Assembly: GCF_009857445.1 (NCBI RefSeq)
Contig: NZ_WWCN01000003.1
Coordinates: 434,001 to 498,000 of the forward strand
Length of the DNA: 64,000 nt
Origin: Duganella flavida
GTDB taxonomy: Bacteria > Pseudomonadota > Gammaproteobacteria > Burkholderiales > Burkholderiaceae_D
Direction: 5' to 3'
Part shown: in pieces, positions 1-9,820 of the stretch
Layout of the letters: each line of letters begins with the position of its first letter
Position numbering within the stretch: the stretch's first letter is position 1
The notes under the pieces: model-generated
What the model was told of the DNA's origin: nothing
The model's database searches: none
What the model saw: the letters and a program-made list of their open reading frames with translations, nothing else
Translations under genes and position numbers: made by a program

Positions 1-2308
1 CCGCGCGCATGCTGCCTGCGTTCTCGCGCATCACGGTCTTGATGCTCTCTCCCATCGAGCCGAGATGTACCGGCATGTGCGGCGCATTGGCGATCAGGTT
101 GCCGTCGGCGTCAAAGATGGCGCAGCTGAAGTCGAGCCGCTCCTTGATGTTCACCGAGTGCGCGGTGTTCTGCAGCCGCAGCCCCATTTGCTCGGCAATC
201 GACATGAACAGGTTGTTGAAGATTTCCAGCATCACCGGATCGGCCGTGGTGCCGATGGCGCGGCGTTCCGGCAGCGCGGCCACGCGCTTCAGCACCAGGT
301 GATCGTGTATCGTCACCTCGGCCTGCCAGCCGGTTTCCACGATGGTGGTGGCATTCGCCTCGGCGATAATGGCCGGGCCCTTCACCACATCGCCGATGCG
401 CGTGGCGGAACGCTGGTACAAACTGGTTTGCCGCCATTTGCCGCCGGTGTACATCGGCACCACCGCATCTGGCATCAGGCCGGAGACGCGGCGCGGCGCC
501 GGCTCCACCGCTTCGGCCGGCGCATCGGACTTGCCCACGGCTTCCACCGACACCGCCTCCACGATCAGCGCACGCGCCGGCATCAGGAAGGAATAGCGCT
601 TGCGGTAAGCAGCTTCAAACTGCTGCTGCATGCTCTCCACCATATCGAACAGCACAATCAGCGCAGTGTCCGTACCCTCGTAACGCAGGTGCACGCGGTT
701 GATCAGCGAGATGCGTTCGTCGACTACCTGCTGGTGATGCAGGTCGGCACGCGCCTGGCGGCCCAGCGCATGCAGCCGCGCCGCCAGATCGGCGTAGGCC
801 TGCTCGTTCAAACGCAGCTCCACTGCCGCTTCGCGCATCGCCGTCTGGTCGGCGAGGCCCATGCCGTAGGCCGACATCACGCCGGCCAGCGAATGGACGA
901 ACACTGTCTTCATGCCCAGCGCATCGGCCACCAGACAGGCGTGCTGCCCGCCCGCGCCACCAAAGCTGGTCAGCGCATACTCGGTGACATCGTGCCCACG
1001 CTGCACCGAGATCTGCTTGATAGCGTTGGCCATATTGCCGACCGCGATATCGAGGAAGCCTTCCGCCACCTGCTCCGGCGTGGTCGGCTGGCCGGTGGCG
1101 GCGGCGATTTGCGTCGCCATATCGGCAAAGCGCTGGCGCACGGTGGCCGCGTCCAGCGACTGCTTGCCGTCGCTGCCGAACAATTGCGGGAAATGCGCCG
1201 GCTGGATTTTGCCGAGCATGACGTTGCAGTCGGTGACCGCCAGCGGCCCGCCGCGACGATAGCTGGCCGGACCGGGATTCGCACCGGCGCTGTCCGGGCC
1301 GACGCGATAGCGGCTGCCGTCGAAATGCAGGATCGAGCCGCCGCCCGCCGCCACCGTGTGGATGCTCATCATTGGCGCGCGCATGCGCACGCCGGCAACC
1401 TGTGTTTCAAACACGCGTTCAAACTCACCGGAGAAGTGCGACACGTCGGTCGAAGTACCGCCCATGTCGAAGCCGATCACCTTGTCGAAACCGGCCAGCT
1501 TGGACGCTCGCACCATGCCGACGATGCCGCCCGCCGGGCCGCTCAAAATCGAATCCTTGCCCTGGAACGCGCGCGCATCGGTCAGGCCGCCGTTGGACTG
1601 CATGAATTGCAGGTTCACGCCCGGCAGCTCTTGCGCAACTTGATCAACATAGCGGCGCAGGATCGGTGACAGGTAGGCATCCACCACGGTGGTATCGCCG
1701 CGCGCCACCAGCTTCATCATCGGGCTGATTTCGTGCGACACCGAGACTTGCGTGAAGCCCATCTCGCGCGCCAGGTCGGCCACCTTGGTTTCGTGCGCGT
1801 GGTAGCGGTAGCCGTGCATGAAGACCACTGCCAGCGAGCGCAGACCGCGATCGTAAGCTTCGGCCAGCCCAGCGCGTGCAGCCGTCAGGTCGAGCGGCGT
1901 GACGGTGTCGCCATGCGCGCCCACGCGCTCATCAATTTCGATCAAATGGCTGTACAGCAGCTCCGGCAGCAGAATGCGGCGATCAAACAGGCGCGGACGA
2001 TTCTGGTAAGCGATGCGCAGCGCATCGCGGAAGCCGCGCGTGATGGCCAGCGCGGTCGGCTCGCCCTTGCGCTCCAGCAGCGCGTTGGTGGCGACCGTGG
2101 TGCCCATCTTGACAGCGCTGATCTGTGCCACCGGAATCGGCTTGCCCTTGGCCACACCCATCAGTTGGCGGATGCCGGCAATGGCCGCATCGGCGTAGTG
2201 TTCCGGATTCTCGGACAGCAGCTTGAGCGTGCGTAGCCGGCCGTCGGGCGTGCGCGCGACGATGTCGGTAAACGTGCCGCCGCGGTCGATCCAGAATTGC
2301 CAATCCAT
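1..2308 (-). CDS. oplA: 5-oxoprolinase / hydantoinase (HyuA-HyuB fusion), 3' end beyond window
   Basis: The frame runs open on the minus strand from an ATG at 2308 to the left window edge (about 769 residues, no stop), so the gene is truncated by the window. The N-terminus reads [11 protein letters not shown] (residues 8-18), the ATP-binding start of the HyuA/5-oxoprolinase family. A second family signature, [12 protein letters not shown] followed by NIKERLDFS, begins near residue 700 and is the start of the HyuB domain, so both subunits are fused as in full-length (about 1,200 residue) ATP-dependent 5-oxoprolinases. These cytosolic enzymes hydrolyse 5-oxoproline to glutamate, or related hydantoins. 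The fused form favours 5-oxoprolinase, but substrate cannot be fixed from sequence. It is divergent from nnr. Confidence 0.88.
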   Translation of the reverse strand, partial: MDWQFWIDRGGTFTDIVARTPDGRLRTLKLLSENPEHYADAAIAGIRQLMGVAKGKPIPVAQISAVKMGTTVATNALLERKGEPTALAITRGFRDALRIAYQNRPRLFDRRILLPELLYSHLIEIDERVGAHGDTVTPLDLTAARAGLAEAYDRGLRSLAVVFMHGYRYHAHETKVADLAREMGFTQVSVSHEISPMMKLVARGDTTVVDAYLSPILRRYVDQVAQELPGVNLQFMQSNGGLTDARAFQGKDSILSGPAGGIVGMVRASKLAGFDKVIGFDMGGTSTDVSHFSGEFERVFETQVAGVRMRAPMMSIHTVAAGGGSILHFDGSRYRVGPDSAGANPGPASYRRGGPLAVTDCNVMLGKIQPAHFPQLFGSDGKQSLDAATVRQRFADMATQIAAATGQPTTPEQVAEGFLDIAVGNMANAIKQISVQRGHDVTEYALTSFGGAGGQHACLVADALGMKTVFVHSLAGVMSAYGMGLADQTAMREAAVELRLNEQAYADLAARLHALGRQARADLHHQQVVDERISLINRVHLRYEGTDTALIVLFDMVESMQQQFEAAYRKRYSFLMPARALIVEAVSVEAVGKSDAPAEAVEPAPRRVSGLMPDAVVPMYTGGKWRQTSLYQRSATRIGDVVKGPAIIAEANATTIVETGWQAEVTIHDHLVLKRVAALPERRAIGTTADPVMLEIFNNLFMSIAEQMGLRLQNTAHSVNIKERLDFSCAIFDADGNLIANAPHMPVHLGSMGESIKTVMRENAGSMRA

Positions 2309-2404
2309 GCATAGCCTCGCTAAGGTGAGAATCATCTATTGTAGTGCGGCCAGCCCGTCGCACGCCAGCCGCCCCGGTAGAAATTTCGATGCTAAAATGG
2401 CAGC

Positions 2405-3910
2405 ATGAATCCGCTCTACTCCGTCGCCGAAATCCGCGCCATCGAGCGCGCTGCCGCCGCCGCATTGCCGCCGGGCGCGCTGATGCAGCGTGCCGGCCAG
2501 GCTAGCGCCAACGCGGCGCTCGACCTGTTGCCGTTGTCGACCGCCCACGCCCGCGTGCTGGTGCTGGCTGGCCCCGGCGACAATGGCGGCGATGCACTGG
2601 AAGCGGCTGCGCATCTTTCCTATACCGGCGCGCAAGTCACACTGATCCACTTTACGCCCAGCGGCGCCTCCTCGCCGGAACGCAACGCGGCACTGCAGCG
2701 CGCCAAGGTCAGCGACGCCCGCTTCCGCGAATGGGACGATACCGACATCACGGGCACCGAATGGAGCCTGGTGGTGGACGGCCTGTTTGGCATCGGCCTG
2801 AAACGGCCGCTGGACGGCGCTTTCCGCGCACTGGCCGAGGTCATCAACCAATTACGCTGCACGGTGCTGGCGCTCGACGTGCCCAGCGGGCTGGATGCCG
2901 ACACTGGCGCGGTGATCGGGCCAAACGGCATCGCTATCCACGCCACCCACACGATCACCTTCATCGGCAACAAGCCCGGCCTGCATACCTGCGATGGCCG
3001 CGATTACGCCGGCCTGGTCGATGTGGCGCGACTGGAAATCGACGCCAGCCATTACGCGCCGACGCGGCTGCACCTGAACGACGTCAAATTCTTTGCCCGC
3101 CATTTGCGCGCCCGCCGGCACAACTCGCACAAGGGAAGCTACGGCAACGTGGCCGTCATTGGTGGCGCGCGCGGCATGGGTGGTGCGCCCATCCTGGCGG
3201 CGCGGGCTGCACTCAACAGCGGCGCCGGACGCGTCTACGCCTTGTTTGCGGAAGAAGCGCTGGCCTTCGATCCGGGCCAGCCGGAATTGATGTGCCGGCT
3301 GGCTGGCGATTTTGACCTCAGCCTGGCAACGCTGGTGATTGGTCCGGGCCTCGGCGGCAGCCGCGCGGCGCACGATTTGCTGGCAGGCGCCGTCAACTGC
3401 GGCAGCGCCTTGCTGGCCGATGCGGATGCCTTGAACTTGCTGGCTGCCGATCCGGCACTGCAAACTGCCATGGCGCACCGGCCTGCTGCCGTAGTGCTGA
3501 CGCCGCATCCACTGGAAGCGGCCCGACTACTCGGCAGCAGCATCGCCGCCGTGCAGGCGGACCGGCTGGCGGCAGCGCGCGCGCTGGCGGCGCGGCTGCA
3601 TGCGGTAGTGGTATTGAAAGGATCCGGAACGGTAATTGCCGCGCCAGGCGGCGATGCAGTGATCAACACCACTGGCAATCCGGCGCTGGCTACGGCTGGG
3701 ACCGGCGACGTGCTGGCAGGATTATGCGGCGCGCTGCTGGCACAAGGCTGGCCGCAGTGGGAAGCCGCGCTGGCGGCGGCCTGGCTGCACGGCATGGCGG
3801 CCGATGTACTGGTCACCGAGGGCGCAGGCCCGATCGGCCTGACGGCGGCGGAACTCATCCCAGCCGTCCGCGTCGCGCTGAACCGCATGGTCCAGCATCA
3901 CGGCCGCTAG
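2405..3910 (+). CDS. nnr: Bifunctional NAD(P)H-hydrate epimerase / ADP-dependent NAD(P)H-hydrate dehydratase
   Basis: A 501-residue cytosolic repair enzyme with two fused domains. The N-terminal YjeF_N epimerase (about 1-215) carries GPGDNGGDA (56-64) and LDVPSGLDADTG. The C-terminal ribokinase-like dehydratase (about 225-500) carries GTGDVLAG near 432-439. Known role of the family: epimerise and dehydrate damaged NADHX/NADPHX back to NAD(P)H using ADP. Length matches the fused E. coli Nnr. The ATG at 2405 lies 97 bases from the divergent oxoprolinase start. The 3' end overlaps the stop of the convergent S41 peptidase gene by 4 bases, leaving no room for an intergenic terminator. Confidence 0.95.
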   Translation: MNPLYSVAEIRAIERAAAAALPPGALMQRAGQASANAALDLLPLSTAHARVLVLAGPGDNGGDALEAAAHLSYTGAQVTLIHFTPSGASSPERNAALQRAKVSDARFREWDDTDITGTEWSLVVDGLFGIGLKRPLDGAFRALAEVINQLRCTVLALDVPSGLDADTGAVIGPNGIAIHATHTITFIGNKPGLHTCDGRDYAGLVDVARLEIDASHYAPTRLHLNDVKFFARHLRARRHNSHKGSYGNVAVIGGARGMGGAPILAARAALNSGAGRVYALFAEEALAFDPGQPELMCRLAGDFDLSLATLVIGPGLGGSRAAHDLLAGAVNCGSALLADADALNLLAADPALQTAMAHRPAAVVLTPHPLEAARLLGSSIAAVQADRLAAARALAARLHAVVVLKGSGTVIAAPGGDAVINTTGNPALATAGTGDVLAGLCGALLAQGWPQWEAALAAAWLHGMAADVLVTEGAGPIGLTAAELIPAVRVALNRMVQHHGR

Positions 3911-5367
3911 CGCTTCAAGTCCGATTCAATCGCCTTCAGAAAGTTCGCGGTCGACCATTCGAGATCATTAACCGTGATGTGCGGCGTATAAAACTGCCCC
4001 GCCGCGCGTGGCCTGCCAACATAAACCTTGGTCGGAATGACCACGCGGGCCAAGCCGGAGTTCAACGGCTGGTAACGGACTTCCATGTAGGTGGAGTCGG
4101 CCGAACTAGGCGCGCCTATCAGTTTCGTGTTGGGGAACATGGTGAAGTAGTCCAGCGCATCCAGGCAAGCACTCACGCACTGGCCCGGCACGATCACGTA
4201 AACTGGACGGTTGAAGGCCAGTGGCGCCGCAGCGGTATGAGATGCCGCGTCTGGCGCCCGCGTGCCGCTGACTAAGAACTTATCATTCCTCTCCATCGCC
4301 TGCTGCATTGCATCGGCCAGCGCATTGATACTGGCCGCCAGCTGCGCGTTGCCCTGCTCCTTCAGCATGCCAACCAGCCAGCGCACATGCGCCACATTGC
4401 CGGCCGACGCACGCCACCACACCTGCTGCCCGCTGGTGCGCGCCGCATCACGCCGCGCGACCTCCTCGTCGCCCCACAGCGCGGAAGCGAAGTCCAGACT
4501 CCACTGGGAGGAGCCGCCATGATTTCCACGCAAATCGATCACGACCGCATCCGCCTGCTGATAGCGCTGCGGCTGCGCGCGTAATTTGGACGACATCGCG
4601 CGGTAAGCCGTCCGCTGCGCCTCGTCTGGCTGGAACTCGGGCATCGCCGCCCAGTACAAACCCGGACGCGTTTCGCTCAGGCCCACCGGCAGCACGTCGC
4701 CGGTGTAACTCTGCTGCCGCCAGCGTAGCATCTCATCGGTATAAACACTCCATGCCAGCGTCATGGAGAATGGCTTGCCCTCCAGCGTGAACGAACAAAC
4801 CTGCGGCAGCTGGATAAAGGGATTGCCCTTGTCGACAAAAGCATCCGCTGCCTCGCTCCACCAGTTGCCCGGCTCCTCACTCCGCCCTTGAAACGCAAAC
4901 ACATTGGATTCCACCAGCCACGCAATCGGCAGCCCATCGCAGGATTCAATGCGGCTGCCTGCCGCAGGACCGCCCGGCACGGTGGCGTAGACATACATGC
5001 TATCGCCGCGCCATGCGGCAACAAAGCCCGGCCAGCGCCACGGCGCCGGCGATGGCGCAAGAAATCCGACGCCAGCATGGCCGTCATGAAGCACCGTATT
5101 GAACCGCGAGAGCGCGGCGTGATAGCCCGCACCATCGCGCACCTGTGCGGCCAATTGCAAACCCGCCTTGCGCGCATCGCCCAACCGCGAAACAAAATCC
5201 GGATTGGCCGGATCATAGGTGCCGGGATGGTTCTCCAGCGTGAGCTGATAAGCCGCTTCGATATCGGCAGCAGCCACATCCTGCCACTGGGCAGCGGTTT
5301 GCGGCGTTTCCGCAGCCACGGCGGCACCCGCCGCCAGCAGGCAAGCCGTAGCGAGTCTGGGCATCAA
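3907..5367 (-). CDS. S41-family (tail-specific protease-like) secreted peptidase
   Basis: 486 residues with an N-terminal signal peptide (about 1-19, ending AVAA), so probably periplasmic. The conserved S41 core motif VIDLRGNHGG is at about 276-285. The segment CVSACLDALDYF (Ser near 399) sits where the S41 nucleophile is expected, followed by a GAPSSADSTY segment. No PDZ domain was recognised, so it is closer to the tricorn/S41B-like proteins than to CtpA. Its start overlaps the ybbA-like stop by 4 bases, so the two genes are almost certainly co-transcribed and translationally coupled. Substrate unknown. The Ser assignment is an inference; the family call is firm. Confidence 0.75.
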   Translation of the reverse strand: MMPRLATACLLAAGAAVAAETPQTAAQWQDVAAADIEAAYQLTLENHPGTYDPANPDFVSRLGDARKAGLQLAAQVRDGAGYHAALSRFNTVLHDGHAGVGFLAPSPAPWRWPGFVAAWRGDSMYVYATVPGGPAAGSRIESCDGLPIAWLVESNVFAFQGRSEEPGNWWSEAADAFVDKGNPFIQLPQVCSFTLEGKPFSMTLAWSVYTDEMLRWRQQSYTGDVLPVGLSETRPGLYWAAMPEFQPDEAQRTAYRAMSSKLRAQPQRYQQADAVVIDLRGNHGGSSQWSLDFASALWGDEEVARRDAARTSGQQVWWRASAGNVAHVRWLVGMLKEQGNAQLAASINALADAMQQAMERNDKFLVSGTRAPDAASHTAAAPLAFNRPVYVIVPGQCVSACLDALDYFTMFPNTKLIGAPSSADSTYMEVRYQPLNSGLARVVIPTKVYVGRPRAAGQFYTPHITVNDLEWSTANFLKAIESDLKR

Positions 5368-6110
5368 ACCAAGCGGCCTGCTGCGATGGTGATGGTGCGG
5401 CGGCAGCGGGCTGCCATGGCCTGGTCGTGCGTGACCAGCACCAGCGTCGAGCCGTGCTGGCGATTCAGCTCAAACATCAACTGGATCACCGCTTCGCCGG
5501 TGGCCGCATCGAGGCTGCCAGTCGGCTCGTCGGCGAACAGCAGTGGCGGCTCGGTGACGAAGGCGCGTGCGAGGGCCACGCGCTGCTGCTCGCCACCGGA
5601 CAGGTATTTCGGATAATGCTTCAGGCGGGAGGCCAGTCCGACCCGCGACAGCATGGCTTCGGCCCGCTCACGCGCGTGGTTCACGCCGGCCAATTCCAGC
5701 GGCAGCATGACGTTTTCCAATGCCGTCAAATGCGCCAGCAGTTGGAAGGACTGGAACACAAAGCCCAGCTTTTCCATGCGCAGCGCTGCGCGGCCATCTT
5801 CATCCAGTGCATAAATGTCTACACCGTCCAGCACTACTTTGCCGGCGCTTGGCGTGTCCAGGCCGGCTAACAAGCCGAGCAAGGTCGACTTGCCGGAGCC
5901 GGAGGCGCCAACAATCGCCAGCGTCTCCGCCTTTTGCACGGTAAAATCCACCTCGTGCAAAATGGTGAGTTCGCCGCTGGCGTCCGCCACACGCTTGGCC
6001 AGGCCGCTGACGGCAATGGCTGGATGCACCACAGACGCCGTCACAGGCGCTGCTGCAGAAGCCGGACCGTCCGGCATGAATTGAGTCGACGCATTAGAAA
6101 AATCGGGCAT
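5364..6110 (-). CDS. ybbA: ABC transporter ATP-binding protein, YbbA/LolD type
   Basis: 248 residues with Walker A GASGSGKST (68-76), signature LSGGEQQRVALARA and Walker B LLFADEPTGSLD, the pattern of the MacB/LolD/YbbA ATPases that energise FtsX-fold permeases at the inner membrane. It is divergent from tesA as in E. coli ybbA-tesA, which supports the YbbA name. In E. coli the permease gene ybbP follows; here an S41 peptidase follows with a 4-base overlap and no permease gene is nearby. The ATG at 6110 gives a long N-terminal extension before the ABC domain (it begins near residue 30). An in-frame ATG at residue 12 is an alternative start and would remove the overlap with the tesA start. Confidence 0.88.
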   Translation of the reverse strand: MPDFSNASTQFMPDGPASAAAPVTASVVHPAIAVSGLAKRVADASGELTILHEVDFTVQKAETLAIVGASGSGKSTLLGLLAGLDTPSAGKVVLDGVDIYALDEDGRAALRMEKLGFVFQSFQLLAHLTALENVMLPLELAGVNHARERAEAMLSRVGLASRLKHYPKYLSGGEQQRVALARAFVTEPPLLFADEPTGSLDAATGEAVIQLMFELNRQHGSTLVLVTHDQAMAARCRRTITIAAGRLV

Positions 6111-6747
6111 GCTGAATATGTTAAATCGTTTATCTGGAAAGTTCCTGGGCGCCCTGCTCTTGTTATCGGCAGCGGCGAGCGCCTATTCTGCACCAAAAAC
6201 CGTGCTTGTGCTCGGAGATAGTTTATCGGCCGAATACGGCCTCGCGCGCGGCACCGGCTGGGTAGCGCTGGCAGAGCAAAAGTTCAAGCAAAACAAGATC
6301 GATGCGGTGGTGGTCAACGCCAGCGTCAGCGGCGAGACCACCAGCGGCGGCCGCTCGCGCCTGCCCGCCCTGCTGAGCAAGTACAAGCCCGACCTGGTGG
6401 TGATCGAACTGGGCGCCAACGACGGCCTGCGCGGCCTGCCGGTGGCCGCCGCCCAAACCAACCTGCGCGCCATGAGCGACGCGGCCGCCAAGGCCGATGC
6501 CAAGGTCATGCTGATCGGCATGCGCATGCCGCCCAACTATGGCCGCGACTATGCCGATAAATTCTTCGCCATGTACGGCACGCTGAGCAAGGACATCAAG
6601 GCGCCGCTGGTGCCGTTCATGCTGGACGGCGTGGCCGACAAGCCGGCGCTGTTCCAGCCGGATCGCCTGCATCCGCTGGCTGAAGCGCATCCGATTATTC
6701 TTGCCAATATCTGGCCCACGCTGCAAAAAACCATTAAGGCCAAATGA
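6109..6747 (+). CDS. tesA: Arylesterase / multifunctional acyl-CoA thioesterase I, periplasmic SGNH hydrolase
   Basis: 212 residues. A signal peptide (hydrophobic about 12-26) is followed by the SGNH blocks: GDSLSAEYGL with nucleophile Ser38, GAND, and DRLHP near the C-terminus supplying the catalytic Asp/His. Family role: hydrolysis of acyl thioesters, lysophospholipids and small esters in the periplasm. Two in-frame ATGs, 6109 and 6118, can start the protein; the second avoids sharing bases with the divergent ybbA start and is equally likely. The stop overlaps the mnmH start by 4 bases (ATGA), indicating a tesA-mnmH operon. Confidence 0.93.
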   Translation: MLNMLNRLSGKFLGALLLLSAAASAYSAPKTVLVLGDSLSAEYGLARGTGWVALAEQKFKQNKIDAVVVNASVSGETTSGGRSRLPALLSKYKPDLVVIELGANDGLRGLPVAAAQTNLRAMSDAAAKADAKVMLIGMRMPPNYGRDYADKFFAMYGTLSKDIKAPLVPFMLDGVADKPALFQPDRLHPLAEAHPIILANIWPTLQKTIKAK

Positions 6748-7799
6748 AGTATCCAGAAGTACTGAGCATCGAACAGGTGCTGTCGCAACTCGGCACCTTC
6801 GACGCCATCATCGACGCCCGCAGTCCGTGCGAGTTCGCGCTCGACCACCTGCCCGGCGCCATCAACGCGCCGGTGCTGGACGATGAGCAGCGCATCCGCG
6901 TCGGCACCATGTACAAGCAAATCGGCTCGTTTGAAGCCAAGAAGCTGGGCGCGGCGCTGGTCGCCAAGAACATCGCCCAACACATCGAAGAGCTGTGGAT
7001 CGATAAACCGCGCGAATGGCGGCCGCTGATTTACTGCTGGCGCGGCGGCAATCGCAGCGGCTCGATGGCGCATATTCTCGCCAAGATCGGCTGGCCGGTA
7101 GTGCAGCTGGAAGGCGGCTACAAAGCCTTCCGCCAGCAAGTGAATGCAGCACTGGAGCACGCGCCGGCGCTGAATTTCAAGGTGGTGTGCGGCACTACGG
7201 GCAGCGGCAAGAGCCGCTTGCTGGAGGTGCTGGCCTCACAAGGCGCGCAGGTGTTGGACCTGGAACAGCTGGCCGCGCATCGCGGTTCGGTGCTGGGCCA
7301 TCTGCCGTCGCAGCCGCAGCCTAGCCAGAAGGCATTTGAAACGATGGTCTGGAATGTGCTGCGCCGCTTCGACCCTGCCCGTCCGGTGTTTGTGGAAGCG
7401 GAGAGCAAAAAGGTCGGCAACCTGCGCGTGCCGGCCGCGCTGATGGAGGCGATTCGCGCCGCTGATTGCATCGCCCTCACGCTATCGCGCGCGAATCGGG
7501 TGCGCTTGCTGATGGAGGACTACCAGCACTTCCTCGATAGCCCACAAACGCTGAATGCGCAACTTGAGCACCTCACGCAGTTGCACGGCAAAGAAAAGAT
7601 CGCTCACTGGCAGGCGATGTCGCAATCCGGCCAGATGGCGGCGCTGGTCGACGAGCTGCTGGCCCAGCATTACGACCCATCCTACCTGCGCTCCATCGAT
7701 CGCAACTTCATCAAGTACGCGCAAGCCGTGCCGCTGGAACTGGCCGACATTGACGACGCTTCGTTCGCCGCCGCCGCGCGGCAACTGACCAGCCAATAA
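6744..7799 (+). CDS. mnmH: tRNA 2-selenouridine synthase
   Basis: 351 residues. An N-terminal rhodanese domain carries the active Cys98 in YCWRGGNRSG; a C-terminal P-loop domain carries Walker A GTTGSGKS (150-157). This pairing is diagnostic of MnmH (SelU, YbbB), which converts wobble 2-thiouridine to 2-selenouridine through geranylated tRNA using selenophosphate. No selenophosphate synthetase gene is in the window. It is translationally coupled to tesA by a 4-base overlap and ends at a strong bidirectional hairpin shared with ppiD. Confidence 0.94.
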   Translation: MKYPEVLSIEQVLSQLGTFDAIIDARSPCEFALDHLPGAINAPVLDDEQRIRVGTMYKQIGSFEAKKLGAALVAKNIAQHIEELWIDKPREWRPLIYCWRGGNRSGSMAHILAKIGWPVVQLEGGYKAFRQQVNAALEHAPALNFKVVCGTTGSGKSRLLEVLASQGAQVLDLEQLAAHRGSVLGHLPSQPQPSQKAFETMVWNVLRRFDPARPVFVEAESKKVGNLRVPAALMEAIRAADCIALTLSRANRVRLLMEDYQHFLDSPQTLNAQLEHLTQLHGKEKIAHWQAMSQSGQMAALVDELLAQHYDPSYLRSIDRNFIKYAQAVPLELADIDDASFAAAARQLTSQ

Positions 7800-7830
7800 A
7801 AAAGGGCCGCTTGATGCGGCCCTTTTAGTT
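7800..7830. terminator. Bidirectional rho-independent terminator between mnmH and ppiD
   Basis: Arms AAAGGGCCGC (7801-7810) and GCGGCCCTTT (7816-7825) form a perfect 10-bp stem with a 5-base loop, with A and T runs on both sides. It sits directly after the mnmH stop and before the convergent ppiD stop, so it can serve both strands. Confidence 0.9.
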
Positions 7831-7831
7831 T

Positions 7832-9745
7832 TTACTTCACTTCGGTGACGACAGTCGCCGCTGCAATCGGCTTCAGGATTTTCACCTTGGCTTTTTGCTT
7901 CAGCAGTTCGACGTACTGTGCCATCTCTTGCTGGGCAATCAGGTTGCCGATCTGGTCGGATTCCTGTTTGCGCTGCGCTTCATCTTGCTGGGCAGGCTGC
8001 TGTACTTTGTTGACGCGGTACAGGCCATAGCCCATGCCTGGCACTTCCACACCAACATACGCTGGCAGCTTGGTGGTGTCGGCTTTCATGACAGCTTGCA
8101 TGGCCAGGCCGTTGATGCCTTCAGCCTTGGCGCGCGAGACCACTTTGGCAGCGCCAAAACCATTGGCTTCGCCCGATTTCTTGAACGCAGCCAGTTTCTC
8201 TTCACCCGCCTTGGCAGCAAGCTTGGCCGCTTCTTCGATGGTCACACGTTGACGGATCGCTGCATCGACTTCAGCCAGCGGACGCTTGGTCGCAGGCTTG
8301 AATTCAACGATGCGGCCGGCCACCAGGGTGCTTGGTGCAGTTTCAACGGCTTCGGTGTTGCGCTTGTTGCTGATCGAATCGTTCGAGAATAGCGCGGCCA
8401 GGAACTTGGCGTTGTTGTATGGTGCAGGACCGGCGGCAGGCGACGGATTGCGCGATACGCTTGCGGCGGTTTCGATCTTCAGGCCCAGCTTGTCAGCCAC
8501 TGGCTTCAGGCTGTCCGCTTGCTCGTAGACAATGTTGGTGAACGCTTCGGCCATTTCCGAATATTTCTTGGTGGCCTTCTGCTTTTTCAGCAGGTCGGCC
8601 ACCTCGCCTTTGACGGTGTCAAATGGCTTGGCAACGGCTGGCTTCAGCTCGGTCACGGTAATGATGTGGAAGCCGAATTTGGACTGCACCAGATCGCTGA
8701 TCTCGCCCTGTTTCAGTTTGCCGATGGCGCTTTCCACTGGCGCGACAAACAGGCCTTTCTCAACCACGCCCAGGTCGCCGCCCTGCTCGGCCGAACCGGT
8801 GTCTTCCGATTTGGCTTTGGCGATCTTGGCGAAGTCAGCCGGGGCCTTGCGTACCTCAGCCAGCACAGCTTCCGCTTTGGCTTTGGCAGCAGCGGTCTCG
8901 GCAGCGTTGGCGCCTTCTTTCAGATTGATCAGGATGTGGCTGGCACGGCGGGTTTCCGGCGTGGTGAACTGCGCAGTGTTCTTGGTGTAGTAGTCCGACA
9001 CTTCGGTGTCGCTCACGCTCACCTGGCTCATGACGGCGTCGTTGCTGAACACCACGTATTCGATCTTGGCCTGTTCAGGCACTTCGAATTGCTTGCTGTT
9101 CTTTTCGTAGAAAGCCTTGACCATGTCGTCGGTGACTTTCACCTGCGGCACGAAGTCGGCCACCGGCAGCAGCAGTTCCTGCACTTCGCGCTCTTGCGCG
9201 GCGATGTCGGACAGCGATTTGGCGACGCTACGCGGCGCAAAGCCGGTGCCTTCGATGGCCACAGCCAGCTGCTGCAACGCCAGTTCACGGCGCATGCGGG
9301 CGTCGTTGTCGACCGGGCGCAGTCCTTGCGCGGCCAGCACCTGCTTGTAGGTGTCCATATTGAAGTTGGCCGGGCCACCGAACATGTCGACGATGGCTTT
9401 TTGCAGCTGTGCATCGGTCACATTCAGGTTGGCGTGGATCACTTCAGCGGCGATGGCGCGCTGCGCGATCAGCTGGTCCAGCACGTTTTGCTTGAACTCA
9501 GGCGTGTCGAACATTTTCTGATCGAACTGCGCGCCCAAGCGCTGGCGGTAGCTGTCCAGCTGGTTGCGCACGGCGGTATCGAATTCTTGCTGGGTCAGTG
9601 GCTTGCCATCGATTTTGGCGATGGTGCCGGCGTCATCGCCAAAGCTCTTGTAACTGCCGATACCGACAAATGCAAACGATGGCACGATGATAATGGCCAG
9701 AAAAATCTGCATCAAGCGTTGATGGGTACGAATAAATTCAAACAT
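7832..9745 (-). CDS. ppiD: Peptidyl-prolyl cis-trans isomerase D, membrane-anchored periplasmic chaperone
   Basis: 637 residues beginning MFEFIRTHQRLMQIFL, with one N-terminal transmembrane anchor (about 12-33), a SurA-like N-domain (about 35-200) and a PpiC parvulin domain (about 266-362) starting at RRASHILINL. Length and order match E. coli PpiD (623 residues). The family binds proteins emerging from SecYEG on the periplasmic side; the parvulin domain is often inactive. It is the last gene of the conserved quality-control block. It has its own promoter candidate (9821-9849) and a T-tailed hairpin in its leader (9782-9808). Confidence 0.95.
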   Translation of the reverse strand: MFEFIRTHQRLMQIFLAIIIVPSFAFVGIGSYKSFGDDAGTIAKIDGKPLTQQEFDTAVRNQLDSYRQRLGAQFDQKMFDTPEFKQNVLDQLIAQRAIAAEVIHANLNVTDAQLQKAIVDMFGGPANFNMDTYKQVLAAQGLRPVDNDARMRRELALQQLAVAIEGTGFAPRSVAKSLSDIAAQEREVQELLLPVADFVPQVKVTDDMVKAFYEKNSKQFEVPEQAKIEYVVFSNDAVMSQVSVSDTEVSDYYTKNTAQFTTPETRRASHILINLKEGANAAETAAAKAKAEAVLAEVRKAPADFAKIAKAKSEDTGSAEQGGDLGVVEKGLFVAPVESAIGKLKQGEISDLVQSKFGFHIITVTELKPAVAKPFDTVKGEVADLLKKQKATKKYSEMAEAFTNIVYEQADSLKPVADKLGLKIETAASVSRNPSPAAGPAPYNNAKFLAALFSNDSISNKRNTEAVETAPSTLVAGRIVEFKPATKRPLAEVDAAIRQRVTIEEAAKLAAKAGEEKLAAFKKSGEANGFGAAKVVSRAKAEGINGLAMQAVMKADTTKLPAYVGVEVPGMGYGLYRVNKVQQPAQQDEAQRKQESDQIGNLIAQQEMAQYVELLKQKAKVKILKPIAAATVVTEVK

Positions 9746-9781
9746 GGTCTGCCAATTCGGATTGATGGGGCTTGCACATAC

Positions 9782-9808
9782 AAAAAAGGCGAACTCGCGT
9801 TCGCCAAT
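9782..9808 (-). terminator. T-tailed hairpin in the ppiD 5' leader
   Basis: Perfect 7-bp stem GGCGAAC/GTTCGCC (9788-9794 / 9799-9805) with a 4-base loop. On the minus strand it is followed by six T residues, the form of a rho-independent terminator, 37 bases before the ppiD start codon. It may stop read-through from the tRNA unit, or it may lie at the very 5' end of the ppiD mRNA if the promoter at 9821-9849 is real. Confidence 0.6.
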
Positions 9809-9820
9809 TCCGGTTGCCGG

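Noticed and set aside
65..1669. A 534-codon plus-strand open frame
   Set aside because: It is antisense to the oxoprolinase gene, very rich in His and Arg, and has no recognisable domain; the minus-strand frame encodes clear HyuA/HyuB motifs.
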